From assembly GCA_903896675.1 (NCBI GenBank), contig CAITYU010000496.1, forward strand, positions 1-42,417: 42,417 nt of DNA, written 5' to 3'. Positions within the stretch are counted from its first letter, which is position 1, and each line of letters opens with the position of its first letter. The notes under the pieces were generated by a model. It did no database searches and was not told the DNA's origin. It saw nothing but the letters and a program-made list of their open reading frames with translations. This stretch comes from an uncultured Planctomycetaceae bacterium (GTDB lineage Bacteria; Planctomycetota; Planctomycetia; Planctomycetales; Planctomycetaceae). This document shows positions 18,419-27,426 of this stretch, in pieces. Position numbers and translations under genes: made by a program.

Positions 18419-19828
18419 TTAAAGTCCTCGTCTCCAGCGACCGCTCAAAAGCAGCGTAGCCAGTGACATCACCAGCGAACTTCCCAGCAGTACAGTCACC
18501 TCCGGCCGCAGACTCTCAATCGGTGACTGGAACCAGAACACCTTCTGGAAGCCATCCAGCGCCCATGCGTTGAATGTCCACCTCCCAAGTTCCTTCATCC
18601 GATCACTCATCACAAATCGCGGAATCATACTGCCACCCATCGCCGACATGCTCAGAATGATCACAGTGGCCGTCCCCTGCAGCTGCGATCGAGTTCGGCA
18701 GAGAGTCGCCATCAGCATGGCAAAGCTGGCCGTTGCTGCGGATGTGCAGCCAGCCATCACCAGAAATCCATCCAGATGCGACCACAAATGAATGCGAAAT
18801 ACAGCTTCAGCGAAAACAAACATCACAGACAACTGCAGACAACCCATCAGGAAGATACCCAGCCACTTCCCGGCAACGATCTGCAGCAGCCCGGCCTCAC
18901 TGACAAGAATTCGATCCAGCGTCCCGGATTCCGCTTCCTCCAGCATTGTTGCCGCATGCCCCGTGCACGCGAACAGCAGAAACAGCACCGCGATCCCCGC
19001 TGCGTACATGGCAATGCGAGGATTCTGCTGATCCGCAGCCTGCGGATTATCCACAGAAATCTGAGGTTCAGGCCCGGCCGTCAGCAAGTTCTCTGTATCC
19101 ACATCCACGACATCTGCAGACATCCCAGGTGCCGAATCCAGCGGCGGGTCCAGCACCGAAGCCGGCTGCTCAGCGGCCACCGGCGATAGCTCAGATTCGA
19201 CCGACGCTGGAGCTCCACTGCCGTCAAACACCCGGCGAGGCGATACCGGATCTCTGAAAAAACTGCCCTGACCCTCCGGATCATCCACCGCTGGCAGCGC
19301 GCGTTCTGCTGCTGCTGCTGCCACTTCTGCTGCTGCCTGCGCAGCATCCTGCAACTTTTCCACCACACCTTCAACCCGCTGCACGGCGTAGTATTCTTCC
19401 AGAATCGCTCGCACCATCGCCACCGCCATCGCATTCTGACCATCCGTCACAAGACGCACCTGAAACCGAGCTTCCTCAGCCGTCGAAAAGTCGGTCGGCA
19501 GTAACAGCAGCAGGTCATATCGACTGGAATTCTGAGCCTCCAGAATCACTCGCTCACGCCCCTCTGACTCCGTCGGTAACACCCCCAGATCCGTACAAAT
19601 CAGGGAGCTATTCTGCCGCAGCTCAGACTGCAGTTCCGCAGCAGCCACATTCCCCTCAGGAAGCAACAGTCCCAGTCGCACCGGCTTCTCAGTACCCGCC
19701 GCAATACCCTGACTGAAAATCATCGCAAAGATGCTGAAAAACAGCACGGGCATGACAAATACCAGCAGCAGTTCCAGCGGGTTATTCCGCAGCCGCAGAC
19801 AGGCAATACGCAGGAAGGTCAGGATCAT
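18419..19828 (-). CDS. ABC-2 type transporter permease
   Basis: A 469-residue integral membrane subunit of an ABC-2 exporter. One helix near the N-terminus (LELLLVFVMPVLFFSIFAMIF) is followed by a large extracytoplasmic part (about residues 45-275), then five or six helices in the C-terminal 190 residues (IAMYAAGIAVLFLLFACTG to LLGSSLVMSLATLLL), the ABC2_membrane_3 layout. Residues 160-265 of the loop are low-complexity: an Ala/Glu tract (AAQAAAEVAAAAAERA) and a Pro/Ser/Asp-rich stretch, probably lineage-specific disorder. Its ATG overlaps the ATPase stop by 4 bp (ATGA), so the two subunits are made together. The substrate is unknown; position after the carotenoid glycosyl- and acyltransferases suggests a lipid or carotenoid glycolipid. 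Confidence 0.9.
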   Translation of the reverse strand: MILTFLRIACLRLRNNPLELLLVFVMPVLFFSIFAMIFSQGIAAGTEKPVRLGLLLPEGNVAAAELQSELRQNSSLICTDLGVLPTESEGRERVILEAQNSSRYDLLLLLPTDFSTAEEARFQVRLVTDGQNAMAVAMVRAILEEYYAVQRVEGVVEKLQDAAQAAAEVAAAAAERALPAVDDPEGQGSFFRDPVSPRRVFDGSGAPASVESELSPVAAEQPASVLDPPLDSAPGMSADVVDVDTENLLTAGPEPQISVDNPQAADQQNPRIAMYAAGIAVLFLLFACTGHAATMLEEAESGTLDRILVSEAGLLQIVAGKWLGIFLMGCLQLSVMFVFAEAVFRIHLWSHLDGFLVMAGCTSAATASFAMLMATLCRTRSQLQGTATVIILSMSAMGGSMIPRFVMSDRMKELGRWTFNAWALDGFQKVFWFQSPIESLRPEVTVLLGSSLVMSLATLLLSGRWRRGL

Positions 19829-20748
19829 TCCCGCAGACTCCTTCCTGTCAGTGCCAGAAAGACGTCCTGCAGACCGAAACTGCGGACGTTGATCGCCTGT
19901 GGAGGTTCCGGCAGTCGCTGCAGAACCTCAAGTACCCCCGGCAGCTGCTGCATACTGGCCAGCCGGCAGACAGCCGTCAACCGCTGCTCATCAAACTCAA
20001 AATCCCGCAGTTCCACAGTACAGGCGTGCTGAAATGACAGCTCAACGCGGTGCGGCAGTCCGAGACTGGAGGCGACCAGCTGCGGCAGACGACCATCAGC
20101 CACGATCTGGCCATGATCCATCACCACAATTCTGTCGCAGCGAGTTTCCACTTCTTCCAGTTGATGCGTGGTCAGCAACACCGCCGTTCCGGCAGCCGTC
20201 AGTTCCTGCATCATCGCATAAATCCGCTCACGACTCTGCGGGTCCACTCCCACTGTCGGTTCATCCAGCAACAGCACCGCCGGACGATGCAGCACACTAC
20301 AGGCAATGTTCAGCCTTCGCTGCATGCCACCGGACAGGGTTCGAGCCAGACTGCGGCGGCGGTCCCGCAAAGCAGACCAGTCCAGCACTTCATCAATTCG
20401 CTGCTGCAGTGCAGCCCCCCGCACACCCTCCAGTCGCCCGAATACCTCCAGATTCTGCTGCACTGTCAGATCCGGATAAACGGCCAGATTCTGCGGCACC
20501 AGCCCCGGACGGGAAGCTCGGGATCCCCGAAAACTGTCCGGAATCCGCAGCGAAATGCTCCCCTCATCCGGTTTTAACAACCCGCAGATGCAGCGAATCA
20601 TCGTGGTTTTACCGGCACCGTTCGGACCGAAAAAACCCAGCAATTCCCCCGGAAACAACTGCAGCGAGATTCCCTGCAGCGCAGCCCTGCCTCGGTACGA
20701 TTTCCGCACCGCCTGCAACGTCAGAATGGGCTGATGTTCCTGAGTCAT
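19825..20748 (-). CDS. ABC transporter ATP-binding protein
   Basis: A 307-residue ATPase with a complete set of motifs: Walker A GPNGAGKTT (41-49), Q-loop Gln86, signature LSGGMQRR (138-145), Walker B VLLLDEP (158-164) and H-loop His195. About 80 residues after the core form a C-terminal extension (RVELSFQHACTVEL to LALTGRSLRE), as in DrrA/NodI-like ABC-2 exporters. It powers the permease encoded immediately downstream. The start is ATG 20748: it overlaps the glycosyltransferase stop codon by 4 bp (ATGA), and the glycine- and serine-rich open extension to 20877 lies inside that gene. The coupling at both ends places the transporter firmly in the carotenoid-type operon. Confidence 0.93.
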   Translation of the reverse strand: MTQEHQPILTLQAVRKSYRGRAALQGISLQLFPGELLGFFGPNGAGKTTMIRCICGLLKPDEGSISLRIPDSFRGSRASRPGLVPQNLAVYPDLTVQQNLEVFGRLEGVRGAALQQRIDEVLDWSALRDRRRSLARTLSGGMQRRLNIACSVLHRPAVLLLDEPTVGVDPQSRERIYAMMQELTAAGTAVLLTTHQLEEVETRCDRIVVMDHGQIVADGRLPQLVASSLGLPHRVELSFQHACTVELRDFEFDEQRLTAVCRLASMQQLPGVLEVLQRLPEPPQAINVRSFGLQDVFLALTGRSLRE

Positions 20749-21917
20749 GAAGACAGAGTTTCGTAGCTTCGCTGCCGCCACTGCACCGCTCGACCGCGTT
20801 TCTGATCCACCCACGCGGTCCACTGAATCGCAAGAAACAGCACAACCGCCACCGGATGCAGCAGTGCACCCAGCCACGCCCGGTCATATCGCAGGCAACA
20901 GATTACGCGTGGAAGGTAACCGCAAAGCAGCCCGATTGCCACTGCCCGCCTCGCGTCCTCCGGCAACTGCCCGACTGCCCCAACGACCATCAGCATCGGA
21001 GGAAACACAAAAGCCGCAGCCATCACCAGCGTGATCATCGGCAGGGCCGGCCAGCGAGCAAATCCTTCCGTCGCGTTTTTCAGCAATCCCTGCCACGTCT
21101 CGCTCAGTGACTGATACATCCGGCACGTCGCAAGGTCTGATGCGTCAAAGATGTCCGTCTTCAGACCGGCACGCCGGTACAGCCGTGGAAGCATCACGCC
21201 GTCATGCCGCGAATCCCGGATGCCACTGTGGCCACCGGTCTGCAGATACCCCGCTCGCTCCGCCGCAAAAAACTGCCCGCACCCCGCCGATGCTCCCGGC
21301 ATACGGCTCCAGCGCATCAGCGGAAACGGCAAAAAACACAGTAAAATTACATGAATCAGCGGAATCAACAGTGATTCCCCCAACGAAACTGTCAGTTGCC
21401 GCGGAAATCCACTCAGCAGCGACACCCCCAGATTCCGCCGCAGCTCAACAGTTCGCACCAGTGCGTCACTCGACAACTCCACATCTGCATCCAGAAACAC
21501 CAGCTCGGTGTAACGGGCCGACTGCGCCAGTTGCCAGCAGGCATGCTGCTTGCCATTCCAGCCACCCGGCATCCGCACCCCCCGCAACAGCCGCACACGC
21601 GAGTCTGCCACGGCAAAACGCCCCACAATCTCCGCTGTTCCGTCCGTGCTTTCGTCATCCAGCACGCACACCTCAAGCTGCACACCACGACTGGACAGCA
21701 CGGACTGCAGTAACTTCGCAATACGCTCCGCTTCATTGCGAGCTGGTATCAGCACCGACACCTCCGGCCCGCTGCAGTCCTCTTGAACTGCCGATGCTGC
21801 CAACTCATGGACGCCGGGAGCCCGGCGAAACATCAGCGTACTCACCACGAACTGCATGGCACCAAAACAGGCCGCCGCGCAGCTGCCGAAGGCAACAACT
21901 GCCAGCACACTAGCCAT
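20745..21917 (-). CDS. CrtQ-like family 2 glycosyltransferase
   Basis: A 390-residue membrane-associated GT-A enzyme. One N-terminal helix precedes the catalytic domain, with VSVLIPARNE (53-62), CVLDDESTDGTAEIV and the metal-binding DAD (143-145); two to three helices follow near the C-terminus. GGWNGKQHACWQ, a TGGHSGIRDSRHDG segment and CRMYQSLSETWQG parallel blocks I recall from Staphylococcus CrtQ, which attaches glucose to the carboxyl group of a C30 carotenoid acid; the related hopanoid protein HpnB is the main alternative. Start is ATG 21917 with AGGAGG six nt upstream, overlapping the acyltransferase by 8 bp; in-frame ATG 21932 and TTG 21944 are less likely. Genes for the presumed aglycone lie directly upstream. 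Confidence 0.85.
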   Translation of the reverse strand: MASVLAVVAFGSCAAACFGAMQFVVSTLMFRRAPGVHELAASAVQEDCSGPEVSVLIPARNEAERIAKLLQSVLSSRGVQLEVCVLDDESTDGTAEIVGRFAVADSRVRLLRGVRMPGGWNGKQHACWQLAQSARYTELVFLDADVELSSDALVRTVELRRNLGVSLLSGFPRQLTVSLGESLLIPLIHVILLCFLPFPLMRWSRMPGASAGCGQFFAAERAGYLQTGGHSGIRDSRHDGVMLPRLYRRAGLKTDIFDASDLATCRMYQSLSETWQGLLKNATEGFARWPALPMITLVMAAAFVFPPMLMVVGAVGQLPEDARRAVAIGLLCGYLPRVICCLRYDRAWLGALLHPVAVVLFLAIQWTAWVDQKRGRAVQWRQRSYETLSS

Positions 21918-22695
21918 CCTCCCCCTCCTCATGTCGCCCGGCAAATTTCTGCCCGCGTCGCCAGAAGGTCACACGACGCCAGATATCATACCAGCCACCC
22001 ACTCCGGATCGGCCAGCCAGCAGCGTCCTGAAAGACGCCGGATCACGCCCGATTGCCAGTAACCGCAGCCGCTCCTGCACGGTCTGCAGGCCGGCCTCCA
22101 ACTGCCTCGTACGCTCATCCCGATCATCTGCCAGCTGCGAACAATCAATCACCGTTCCAAAAGCCGCAAGAAACTCCGGACGCCGCTCATTCCAGAACGG
22201 ATACTCCAGAGCCATCGGCAGTACAACTCCGCCAAACTTCCGATCCACCAGATGCGCCAAACCCGGCTGAAAGGGCAGGGGCTGACGCACATCATGAAAA
22301 TGCCCCGTCGGTGTAATCCACAGAGCTGTCTGAGAATCCTGCAGGACAACGCGAGCATTCCGGAGAAACTCGCGAGCCCCCGAGATCGAATCACGCGAAA
22401 CACCAAAAAAACCCAGTCGCTCCAGTATCGGATAACGCGTCAACGCCACGGCATCCATCGGCGCCGCAAACTGGCGGGGCGACAGCAGCAGGTCCGTCAT
22501 CAGCACGGCCGCCATCGGGTCCCACCAGCCCGGATGGTTCACATACACCACCAGCGACCTCTCACCGATCTGCTGCAGTGCCTCGTGACCCACCACCCGA
22601 ACCGCATTGAAGTTCGAACGCACGAATCTCCTCACATAACGTCGGAAACCCCGGTTCAGAACCCGCGACAGCAGTCCGGAAACCGGATTGCTCAC
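21910..22695 (-). CDS. PlsC-like acyltransferase (possible CrtO-type role)
   Basis: A 261-residue lysophospholipid-acyltransferase-like protein with the HX4D motif at His54-Asp59 (VNHPGWWDPMAAV), a GFFGVSRDS block, an ITPTGHF segment where the family usually has a Glu-Gly motif, and VVLPMALEYPFW. Family members move an acyl chain from acyl-CoA or acyl-ACP to a hydroxyl. In the context of a CrtQ-like glycosyltransferase the likely acceptor is the sugar of a carotenoid glycosyl ester, the step CrtO performs in staphyloxanthin synthesis, though S. aureus CrtO itself is a different kind of acyltransferase. Start is GTG 22695 with GGAGG 5 nt upstream; it overlaps the preceding TGA by 4 bp (GTGA). 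Confidence 0.85.
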   Translation of the reverse strand: MSNPVSGLLSRVLNRGFRRYVRRFVRSNFNAVRVVGHEALQQIGERSLVVYVNHPGWWDPMAAVLMTDLLLSPRQFAAPMDAVALTRYPILERLGFFGVSRDSISGAREFLRNARVVLQDSQTALWITPTGHFHDVRQPLPFQPGLAHLVDRKFGGVVLPMALEYPFWNERRPEFLAAFGTVIDCSQLADDRDERTRQLEAGLQTVQERLRLLAIGRDPASFRTLLAGRSGVGGWYDIWRRVTFWRRGQKFAGRHEEGEDG

Positions 22696-24248
22696 GCTGC
22701 CCTCCGTGATGAGTCCCGCCGAGTTCCCGTGCGACCTCCGTTCAGATCCGCATCCACCGAATCCGCAGCGATCCACCCCGACATCATCACCATCGGCATC
22801 CCCGGACCGGGATGCGCTGACCCACCCGCCAGATATAAACCCGGCAGCTCGCGGACACGATTCCCCGGCTTGAAGGCCCCCATGAATCGTCCATGACTGG
22901 CCAATCCGTAAATCGCGCCGTGAAGCACGTGATATCGCTGATTGATTCCGGCCGGAGTCAGAGAATGTTCGACCTCGATCCGGTCCTCAATATCCCCCAT
23001 GCCCGCCGTCCGCTTCAGCTTGTCAATAATCACCTGTCGATAACCCGGCAGCATCTTCGTCCAGTCATGATGCGGGCGCAGATACGGAGTATGAACAAGA
23101 ACATACAACGCCTCACCGTCACCCGGAGCCACTCGATCACCGGACAATGACGGCGCACAGACATAGCACGTCGGGTCCGCAGCGGGTTCACCAGCCGAAT
23201 AGATCTGCCGAAACTCCTCATGCGGATCCTGACTGAACACAAAATTGTGATGCAGCAGATGATCGTACCGCTGCTTCAATCCCAGATACAGCACCACCCC
23301 CGAACAAGCCGCTTCAAATGAGCGTTTTGACAGCATCTTCTGCGCCGTATCGCGCGGCAGCAACTCCTCACACGTGCGAACACAGTCCGAGTTGGAAACC
23401 ACCACCTGCGAACGCAGCACTTCGCCGTTGTCCAGAGTCACACCAATGGCGCGACCACGTTCCGTGTCCACAGAACGCACCTGATGACCAGTCACACAGC
23501 GAACACCCAATTCCTGCGCCAGACGCGTCAGAGCTTCAGGCACCGCCCGCGTCCCGCCCAGCGGATACCAGATGCCCTCATTGGTCTGCATGTGAGCAAT
23601 TCCGCACAGCACCGCCGGAGACTGCTCGGGCGAGGATCCCACATACTGTGTGAAGTGATCCATCATCTGGGCAATTCGGGAATCCGGAATATGCGATCGC
23701 ACCAGCCCTGCTACCGTACGACCAAAACGCAGGCTCAACAGGTCTTTCAGGACACCCAGCGACATCGACTGCCGCAGGTTCATCGTGTCAGCAATACCAC
23801 CCACACTCTTCCAGAAAAAAAATCGCTGCGACACGTCATCCAGTTGTCGCGAAATGGACATGAATTTTTCATAACCCCGCCCGGTTTCCTCACCACCCGT
23901 GAACTCCTGCAGATGCTGCTGCATCTCCGGCAGTGACTCCACCAGATCAAACTTCGATCCATCCTCAAAGAAGCAGCGCCACTGGGGATCCAGACGGATC
24001 ATCGTCAGATAGTCTTCCAGACGCCGACCGGCCTCCTCAAAGACTCGCCGCAGGACCGAAGGCAGAGTCAGAATGGTCGGCCCCATATCAAACCGATAAC
24101 CACGATCCGTCAGCAAAGCAGCCTTGCCACCCAGCCACGGATTCTTCTCCACAAGCGTCACCGCATATCCACGGGCCGCCAGAGTACAGGCTGCTGCCAG
24201 CCCGGCCAGACCACTGCCAACCACCACAGCATCCGTTCGCTCAGTCAT
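22692..24248 (-). CDS. CrtI-family carotenoid desaturase/oxygenase (CrtP-like)
   Basis: A 518-residue FAD-dependent protein with the dinucleotide-binding fold VVGSGLAGLAAACTLAARGY near the N-terminus followed by LVEKNPWLGGKAALLTDRGYRFDMGPTI-type residues, the phytoene-desaturase hallmark. The C-terminal signature is LYLAGGSAHPGPGMPMVM, the wording I associate with enzymes that oxidise the terminal methyl group (CrtP, diapolycopene oxygenase) rather than the GGGTHPGSGLP form of desaturases. With the aldehyde dehydrogenase just upstream, a role in making a carotenoid aldehyde that is then oxidised to the acid is likely. Start is ATG 24248 with GGAG about 8 nt upstream; it overlaps the aldehyde dehydrogenase by 8 bp. 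Family certain, reaction inferred. Confidence 0.9.
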   Translation of the reverse strand: MTERTDAVVVGSGLAGLAAACTLAARGYAVTLVEKNPWLGGKAALLTDRGYRFDMGPTILTLPSVLRRVFEEAGRRLEDYLTMIRLDPQWRCFFEDGSKFDLVESLPEMQQHLQEFTGGEETGRGYEKFMSISRQLDDVSQRFFFWKSVGGIADTMNLRQSMSLGVLKDLLSLRFGRTVAGLVRSHIPDSRIAQMMDHFTQYVGSSPEQSPAVLCGIAHMQTNEGIWYPLGGTRAVPEALTRLAQELGVRCVTGHQVRSVDTERGRAIGVTLDNGEVLRSQVVVSNSDCVRTCEELLPRDTAQKMLSKRSFEAACSGVVLYLGLKQRYDHLLHHNFVFSQDPHEEFRQIYSAGEPAADPTCYVCAPSLSGDRVAPGDGEALYVLVHTPYLRPHHDWTKMLPGYRQVIIDKLKRTAGMGDIEDRIEVEHSLTPAGINQRYHVLHGAIYGLASHGRFMGAFKPGNRVRELPGLYLAGGSAHPGPGMPMVMMSGWIAADSVDADLNGGRTGTRRDSSRRAA

Positions 24249-25764
24249 CGAATTGCTCCTTCCCCGTTTCACGCCTGCGACGCCAGTTCCACTGCTGCCA
24301 CGCTGCCCGCATCAGCCCCGGCAGTCGCAGCACACGCCGACCGATCCAACCCGCATGCTCCACACCAATCAAACGCTCAAGCAGCACAGCATCACACGGC
24401 CCCGCATCCTGCAGATGCGGCCGAAAGAATGGCCGCGGCCGAATCATCTGCTTCACCTGCACAAACTCCAGCAATCCTGCTTCACCGCGAGTCGCCCCGA
24501 AACCACTGGCATGCCGTCCTTCAAAGGAAACACGAGGATCCGCTGTAACAGCAATCATATCATTCAATACCACCGTCCCGGCATCCACCTTTCGTGCAAT
24601 TCTCAGCGCATTCGCCGTTCCACCGAAAACTGTCGACGCCAGCGAATACGCACATGCTCGCGACTGCTCAAGTGCCTCCTCCTCGTCCCCCACTCGCAGC
24701 ACCGACAACACCGGAAAAAACAGATCTTCGCGAGCCACCAGCATTTCCGGTCGCACAAAATCCAGAATCATCGGAATCACCGCCGGCGAATTTTTGTTGA
24801 CATCAGGCAGTGAACCTGATCTCAGCACCGCTCCCTGCTGCAACGCCTCACGCACCACCCCCAGAGCATGGCGAACAGCCGACGCCTCCCGGTCACCACA
24901 CGGCTCCGGACAACTGCGGGATCCTCCCGCCGCCGCAATCCGCCCACGCAGTCGCTCCAGTAATTGCTCCGCCTGCTCCCGACGCACAAACACCCGACGA
25001 GGCGCCAAACACGTGCGACCGCCGTTTAAACGCAACCCAAACCACAGACAGTCAGCCACCAGCCCAAAATCCGCATCCTCCAGCACAAACACCGCGTCAC
25101 AGCCGGACAGTTCCATCACCGCAGGTATCGGTCCCGCTGCCAGTTGACCAGCCACCAGACGACCGGTACTCGCCGACCCCGTCAACACAACCTTGTCAAC
25201 ACCACACCCCAGCGCCTCGGAACCCGCCGCCGTCGAGTCCTCCAGAAGTTGGACAAGCCCCTCCGGCAATCCTGACTCAATCGCCATCTGCAACAACAAC
25301 CGCAGCGGCCCGGCACATCCCGGAGCCGGCTTCAGCAACACGCCATTCCCGGCCGCCAGCGCCTGCACCAGCTGCACCCCCGGCAGATACAGCGGGTAAT
25401 TCCCAGGACCAATCACCAGCACCACACCCAATGGCTCAGGACGCCGAATCAACCGGTTACCCCACAGCCACAGCGGTCGGCCAGCCGGACGAACACGCCG
25501 CTCCCGCAACAGACGCACCGCACAACGCTCCAGATACCGCACTGCATCCAGCAGCGGCAGGACTTCCGCCGACAACGTTTCCGCTGCAGACTCACGCCCC
25601 ACCGCCAGCGCTAGTTCGCCCGCTCGATCTGCAGCCCGCAAACGCAGACGCCTCAACACCCGCAGTCGCTGACGCACGGGAATCTCACTCCAGCTTCGCT
25701 GCACCTGACGACAGCCTGCCAGACACTCCCGCACACCGCTCACAGATGTCAGCCCGGACATCAT
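24241..25764 (-). CDS. Aldehyde dehydrogenase (carotenoid aldehyde oxidation likely)
   Basis: A 507-residue NAD(P)-dependent aldehyde dehydrogenase with general-base Glu218 in VMELSGCD and nucleophile Cys252 in NGGRTCLAP, the usual 34 residues apart; PLGVVLVIGPGNYPLYLP, LLKPAPGC and VVLTGSASTGR form the cofactor site. The last 60 residues extend past the catalytic domain with an Arg/Trp-rich tail (WQQWNWRRRRETGKEQ). It sits between two CrtI-family genes, as does aldH/crtNc-type function in C30 carotenoid pathways, where it converts a terminal carotenoid aldehyde to the carboxylic acid that is later glycosylated. The ATG at 25764 overlaps the preceding stop by one base (TGATG); a second ATG lies one codon in. 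Confidence 0.92.
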   Translation of the reverse strand: MMSGLTSVSGVRECLAGCRQVQRSWSEIPVRQRLRVLRRLRLRAADRAGELALAVGRESAAETLSAEVLPLLDAVRYLERCAVRLLRERRVRPAGRPLWLWGNRLIRRPEPLGVVLVIGPGNYPLYLPGVQLVQALAAGNGVLLKPAPGCAGPLRLLLQMAIESGLPEGLVQLLEDSTAAGSEALGCGVDKVVLTGSASTGRLVAGQLAAGPIPAVMELSGCDAVFVLEDADFGLVADCLWFGLRLNGGRTCLAPRRVFVRREQAEQLLERLRGRIAAAGGSRSCPEPCGDREASAVRHALGVVREALQQGAVLRSGSLPDVNKNSPAVIPMILDFVRPEMLVAREDLFFPVLSVLRVGDEEEALEQSRACAYSLASTVFGGTANALRIARKVDAGTVVLNDMIAVTADPRVSFEGRHASGFGATRGEAGLLEFVQVKQMIRPRPFFRPHLQDAGPCDAVLLERLIGVEHAGWIGRRVLRLPGLMRAAWQQWNWRRRRETGKEQFDD

Positions 25765-27326
25765 CAGGCCACCCGCTTCGAAGACAAGGGCAGCAGATCA
25801 ACTCCCGAAATCGGCACGTCCGGCTCCGGGAAAGACAGCCCCAGCTCAGCACACAGCATCCGACAGGAAATTCTCGCCGACTCGTAAATCACCGGTAGTC
25901 CACTGCCCGGATGAGTCCCCCCGCCGGCCAGATACACATGCTCCAGATCCTCAAATCGATTGTGCGGACGACGATGCAGCATCTGGCCCAGATTATGAGC
26001 CAGATTGAACGTGGCACCACGATAAATGCGGAATCCATGCTGCCAGTCATCCGGAGTCAGCACCTTTTCAAAAACAATACGCTGCTCCAGATCCTGCAGA
26101 CCCACTCGCTGCAGCTGCTGCAGCACCCGCGCACGAAACCCCTGCGAATCCCGCTGCCAGTTCACTCGAGGTGATTCATGCGGTACCGGCACCAGCACGT
26201 ACAAAGTGCTGCGACCTTCAGGGGCCAGAGTTCTGTCAGTGATACAGGCGTTCTGTACATAAAACGACGGATCACTCGGCAAGACCCCCTCCGCATCAAT
26301 CTCCCGCAGATTCCGTTCATAATCCTGCGAAATGTAGATCGTGTGATGCGGCAGATCCGGGAAACTGCCCTCCATCCCCAGATACATCATCCACGTGGAA
26401 CAGGAATAACGACTGCGAGCCAGACGCTGATTCGACCAGCGCCGACGAAGTGTGTCAGGTACCAGCCGCTGCATTGCCGCAGCAAAATCCGCATTGATCA
26501 CCAGAGCATCAAAATTGTGCCGCTGGCCACCCGCCGTCTCCAGACCCACCGCACGACGACCCTCAAAATGCAGTTTCGTCACCTCCTCATTCAAACGGAT
26601 GTCAGCACCCAGCTGCCCTGCCACCTGCGCCATCCGCTCACTGACCGCGGCACACCCCCCGGTCGGATGCCAGACCCCATACTCATACTCCAGAAATGCC
26701 AGTATCGTGAACAGACTGGGACACTGAAACGGCGACATCCCGAGGTATTTCGACTGAAACGAAAAAGCCGTGATCAGCCGGGGATCCGAAAAATGAGCCA
26801 TCAGATCACCTGCCACAGAACGCCACGGACGCACCATCGGTACGGCTTTCAGCACCGACGGGCGCACGAGGTCCAGCAGCGAATTGAACGGAGACTCGAG
26901 GATCGGACGAAACAACTCCAGCTTCCGCCGATTCTCGTTCAAAAACCCCTCAAAAGCCTCGGCATCCTGCAGATTGATACCGGCAATCTGCTGCTTCATC
27001 CGCTGAATATCCGGTGTCGCATCAATGCGACCACCCGCACCAAACTCCAGACGGTACTGCGGGTCCAGACGAGTCATCGGGCATTCAGCCCGCAGATCAC
27101 GCCCCACCGCCTGAAAAATCTCGTCCAGCACCCGCGGATACAGGAAGAACGTGGGGCCGTGATCAAAACGAAAACCTTCAGCCTCCAGCGCCGAACAACG
27201 CCCCCCAGGTCGCGCCAGCCGATCAATTACTGTGACTTCCGCACCAGCTTTTGCCAGCAGCATCGCCGACGCCAGACCACCGGGACCAGCCCCGATCACG
27301 CAAACTCTGTTGCCTCGCTTCGCCAT
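25764..27326 (-). CDS. CrtI-family carotenoid desaturase (CrtN-like)
   Basis: A 520-residue FAD-dependent desaturase. The N-terminal Rossmann motif is VIGAGPGGLASAMLLAKAG, followed by ARPGGRCSALEAEGFRFD and HGPTFFLYP; the C-terminal signature LAGGGTHPGSGLPVIYES is typical of phytoene/diapophytoene desaturases such as CrtI and CrtN. It would introduce conjugated double bonds into a C30 (or C40) backbone made by the synthase encoded just upstream. HpnE-type squalene-forming enzymes are a related alternative. The ATG at 27326 lies about 50 nt after a possible promoter (27377-27405), so this gene may be transcribed separately from the synthase as well as with it. The next gene overlaps its stop by one base. 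Confidence 0.93.
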   Translation of the reverse strand: MAKRGNRVCVIGAGPGGLASAMLLAKAGAEVTVIDRLARPGGRCSALEAEGFRFDHGPTFFLYPRVLDEIFQAVGRDLRAECPMTRLDPQYRLEFGAGGRIDATPDIQRMKQQIAGINLQDAEAFEGFLNENRRKLELFRPILESPFNSLLDLVRPSVLKAVPMVRPWRSVAGDLMAHFSDPRLITAFSFQSKYLGMSPFQCPSLFTILAFLEYEYGVWHPTGGCAAVSERMAQVAGQLGADIRLNEEVTKLHFEGRRAVGLETAGGQRHNFDALVINADFAAAMQRLVPDTLRRRWSNQRLARSRYSCSTWMMYLGMEGSFPDLPHHTIYISQDYERNLREIDAEGVLPSDPSFYVQNACITDRTLAPEGRSTLYVLVPVPHESPRVNWQRDSQGFRARVLQQLQRVGLQDLEQRIVFEKVLTPDDWQHGFRIYRGATFNLAHNLGQMLHRRPHNRFEDLEHVYLAGGGTHPGSGLPVIYESARISCRMLCAELGLSFPEPDVPISGVDLLPLSSKRVA

Positions 27327-27376
27327 CCGTGCTGCGCCCTCTTGCTGGTCTCAGACCACTTCACTCCGTTTCCCGA

Positions 27377-27405
27377 ATTATGCCGATTCGCGAAAACACG
27401 TACAA
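27377..27405 (-). promoter_or_regulatory. Possible sigma70-type promoter ahead of the CrtN-like gene
   Basis: On the minus strand TTGTAC (27405-27400) and CATAAT (27382-27377) are 17 bp apart. The -10 matches consensus in five of six positions, the -35 in only three. It lies in the only long gap (101 nt) of the operon, about 50 nt before the ATG at 27326. Confidence 0.35.
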
Positions 27406-27426
27406 TGCCGAAACCCCGCTACAGAT

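Noticed and set aside
19281-19345. GCTGCTGCTG-like short tandem tract
   Set aside because: It is the Ala/Glu low-complexity codon run of the ABC permease loop, not an independent repeat or regulatory element.
23933-25898. Long plus-strand open frames rich in Pro/Ser/Thr/His opposite the carotenoid genes
   Set aside because: They are antisense to the aldehyde dehydrogenase and CrtI-family genes; composition is typical of the complement of GC-rich coding DNA and no domain is seen.
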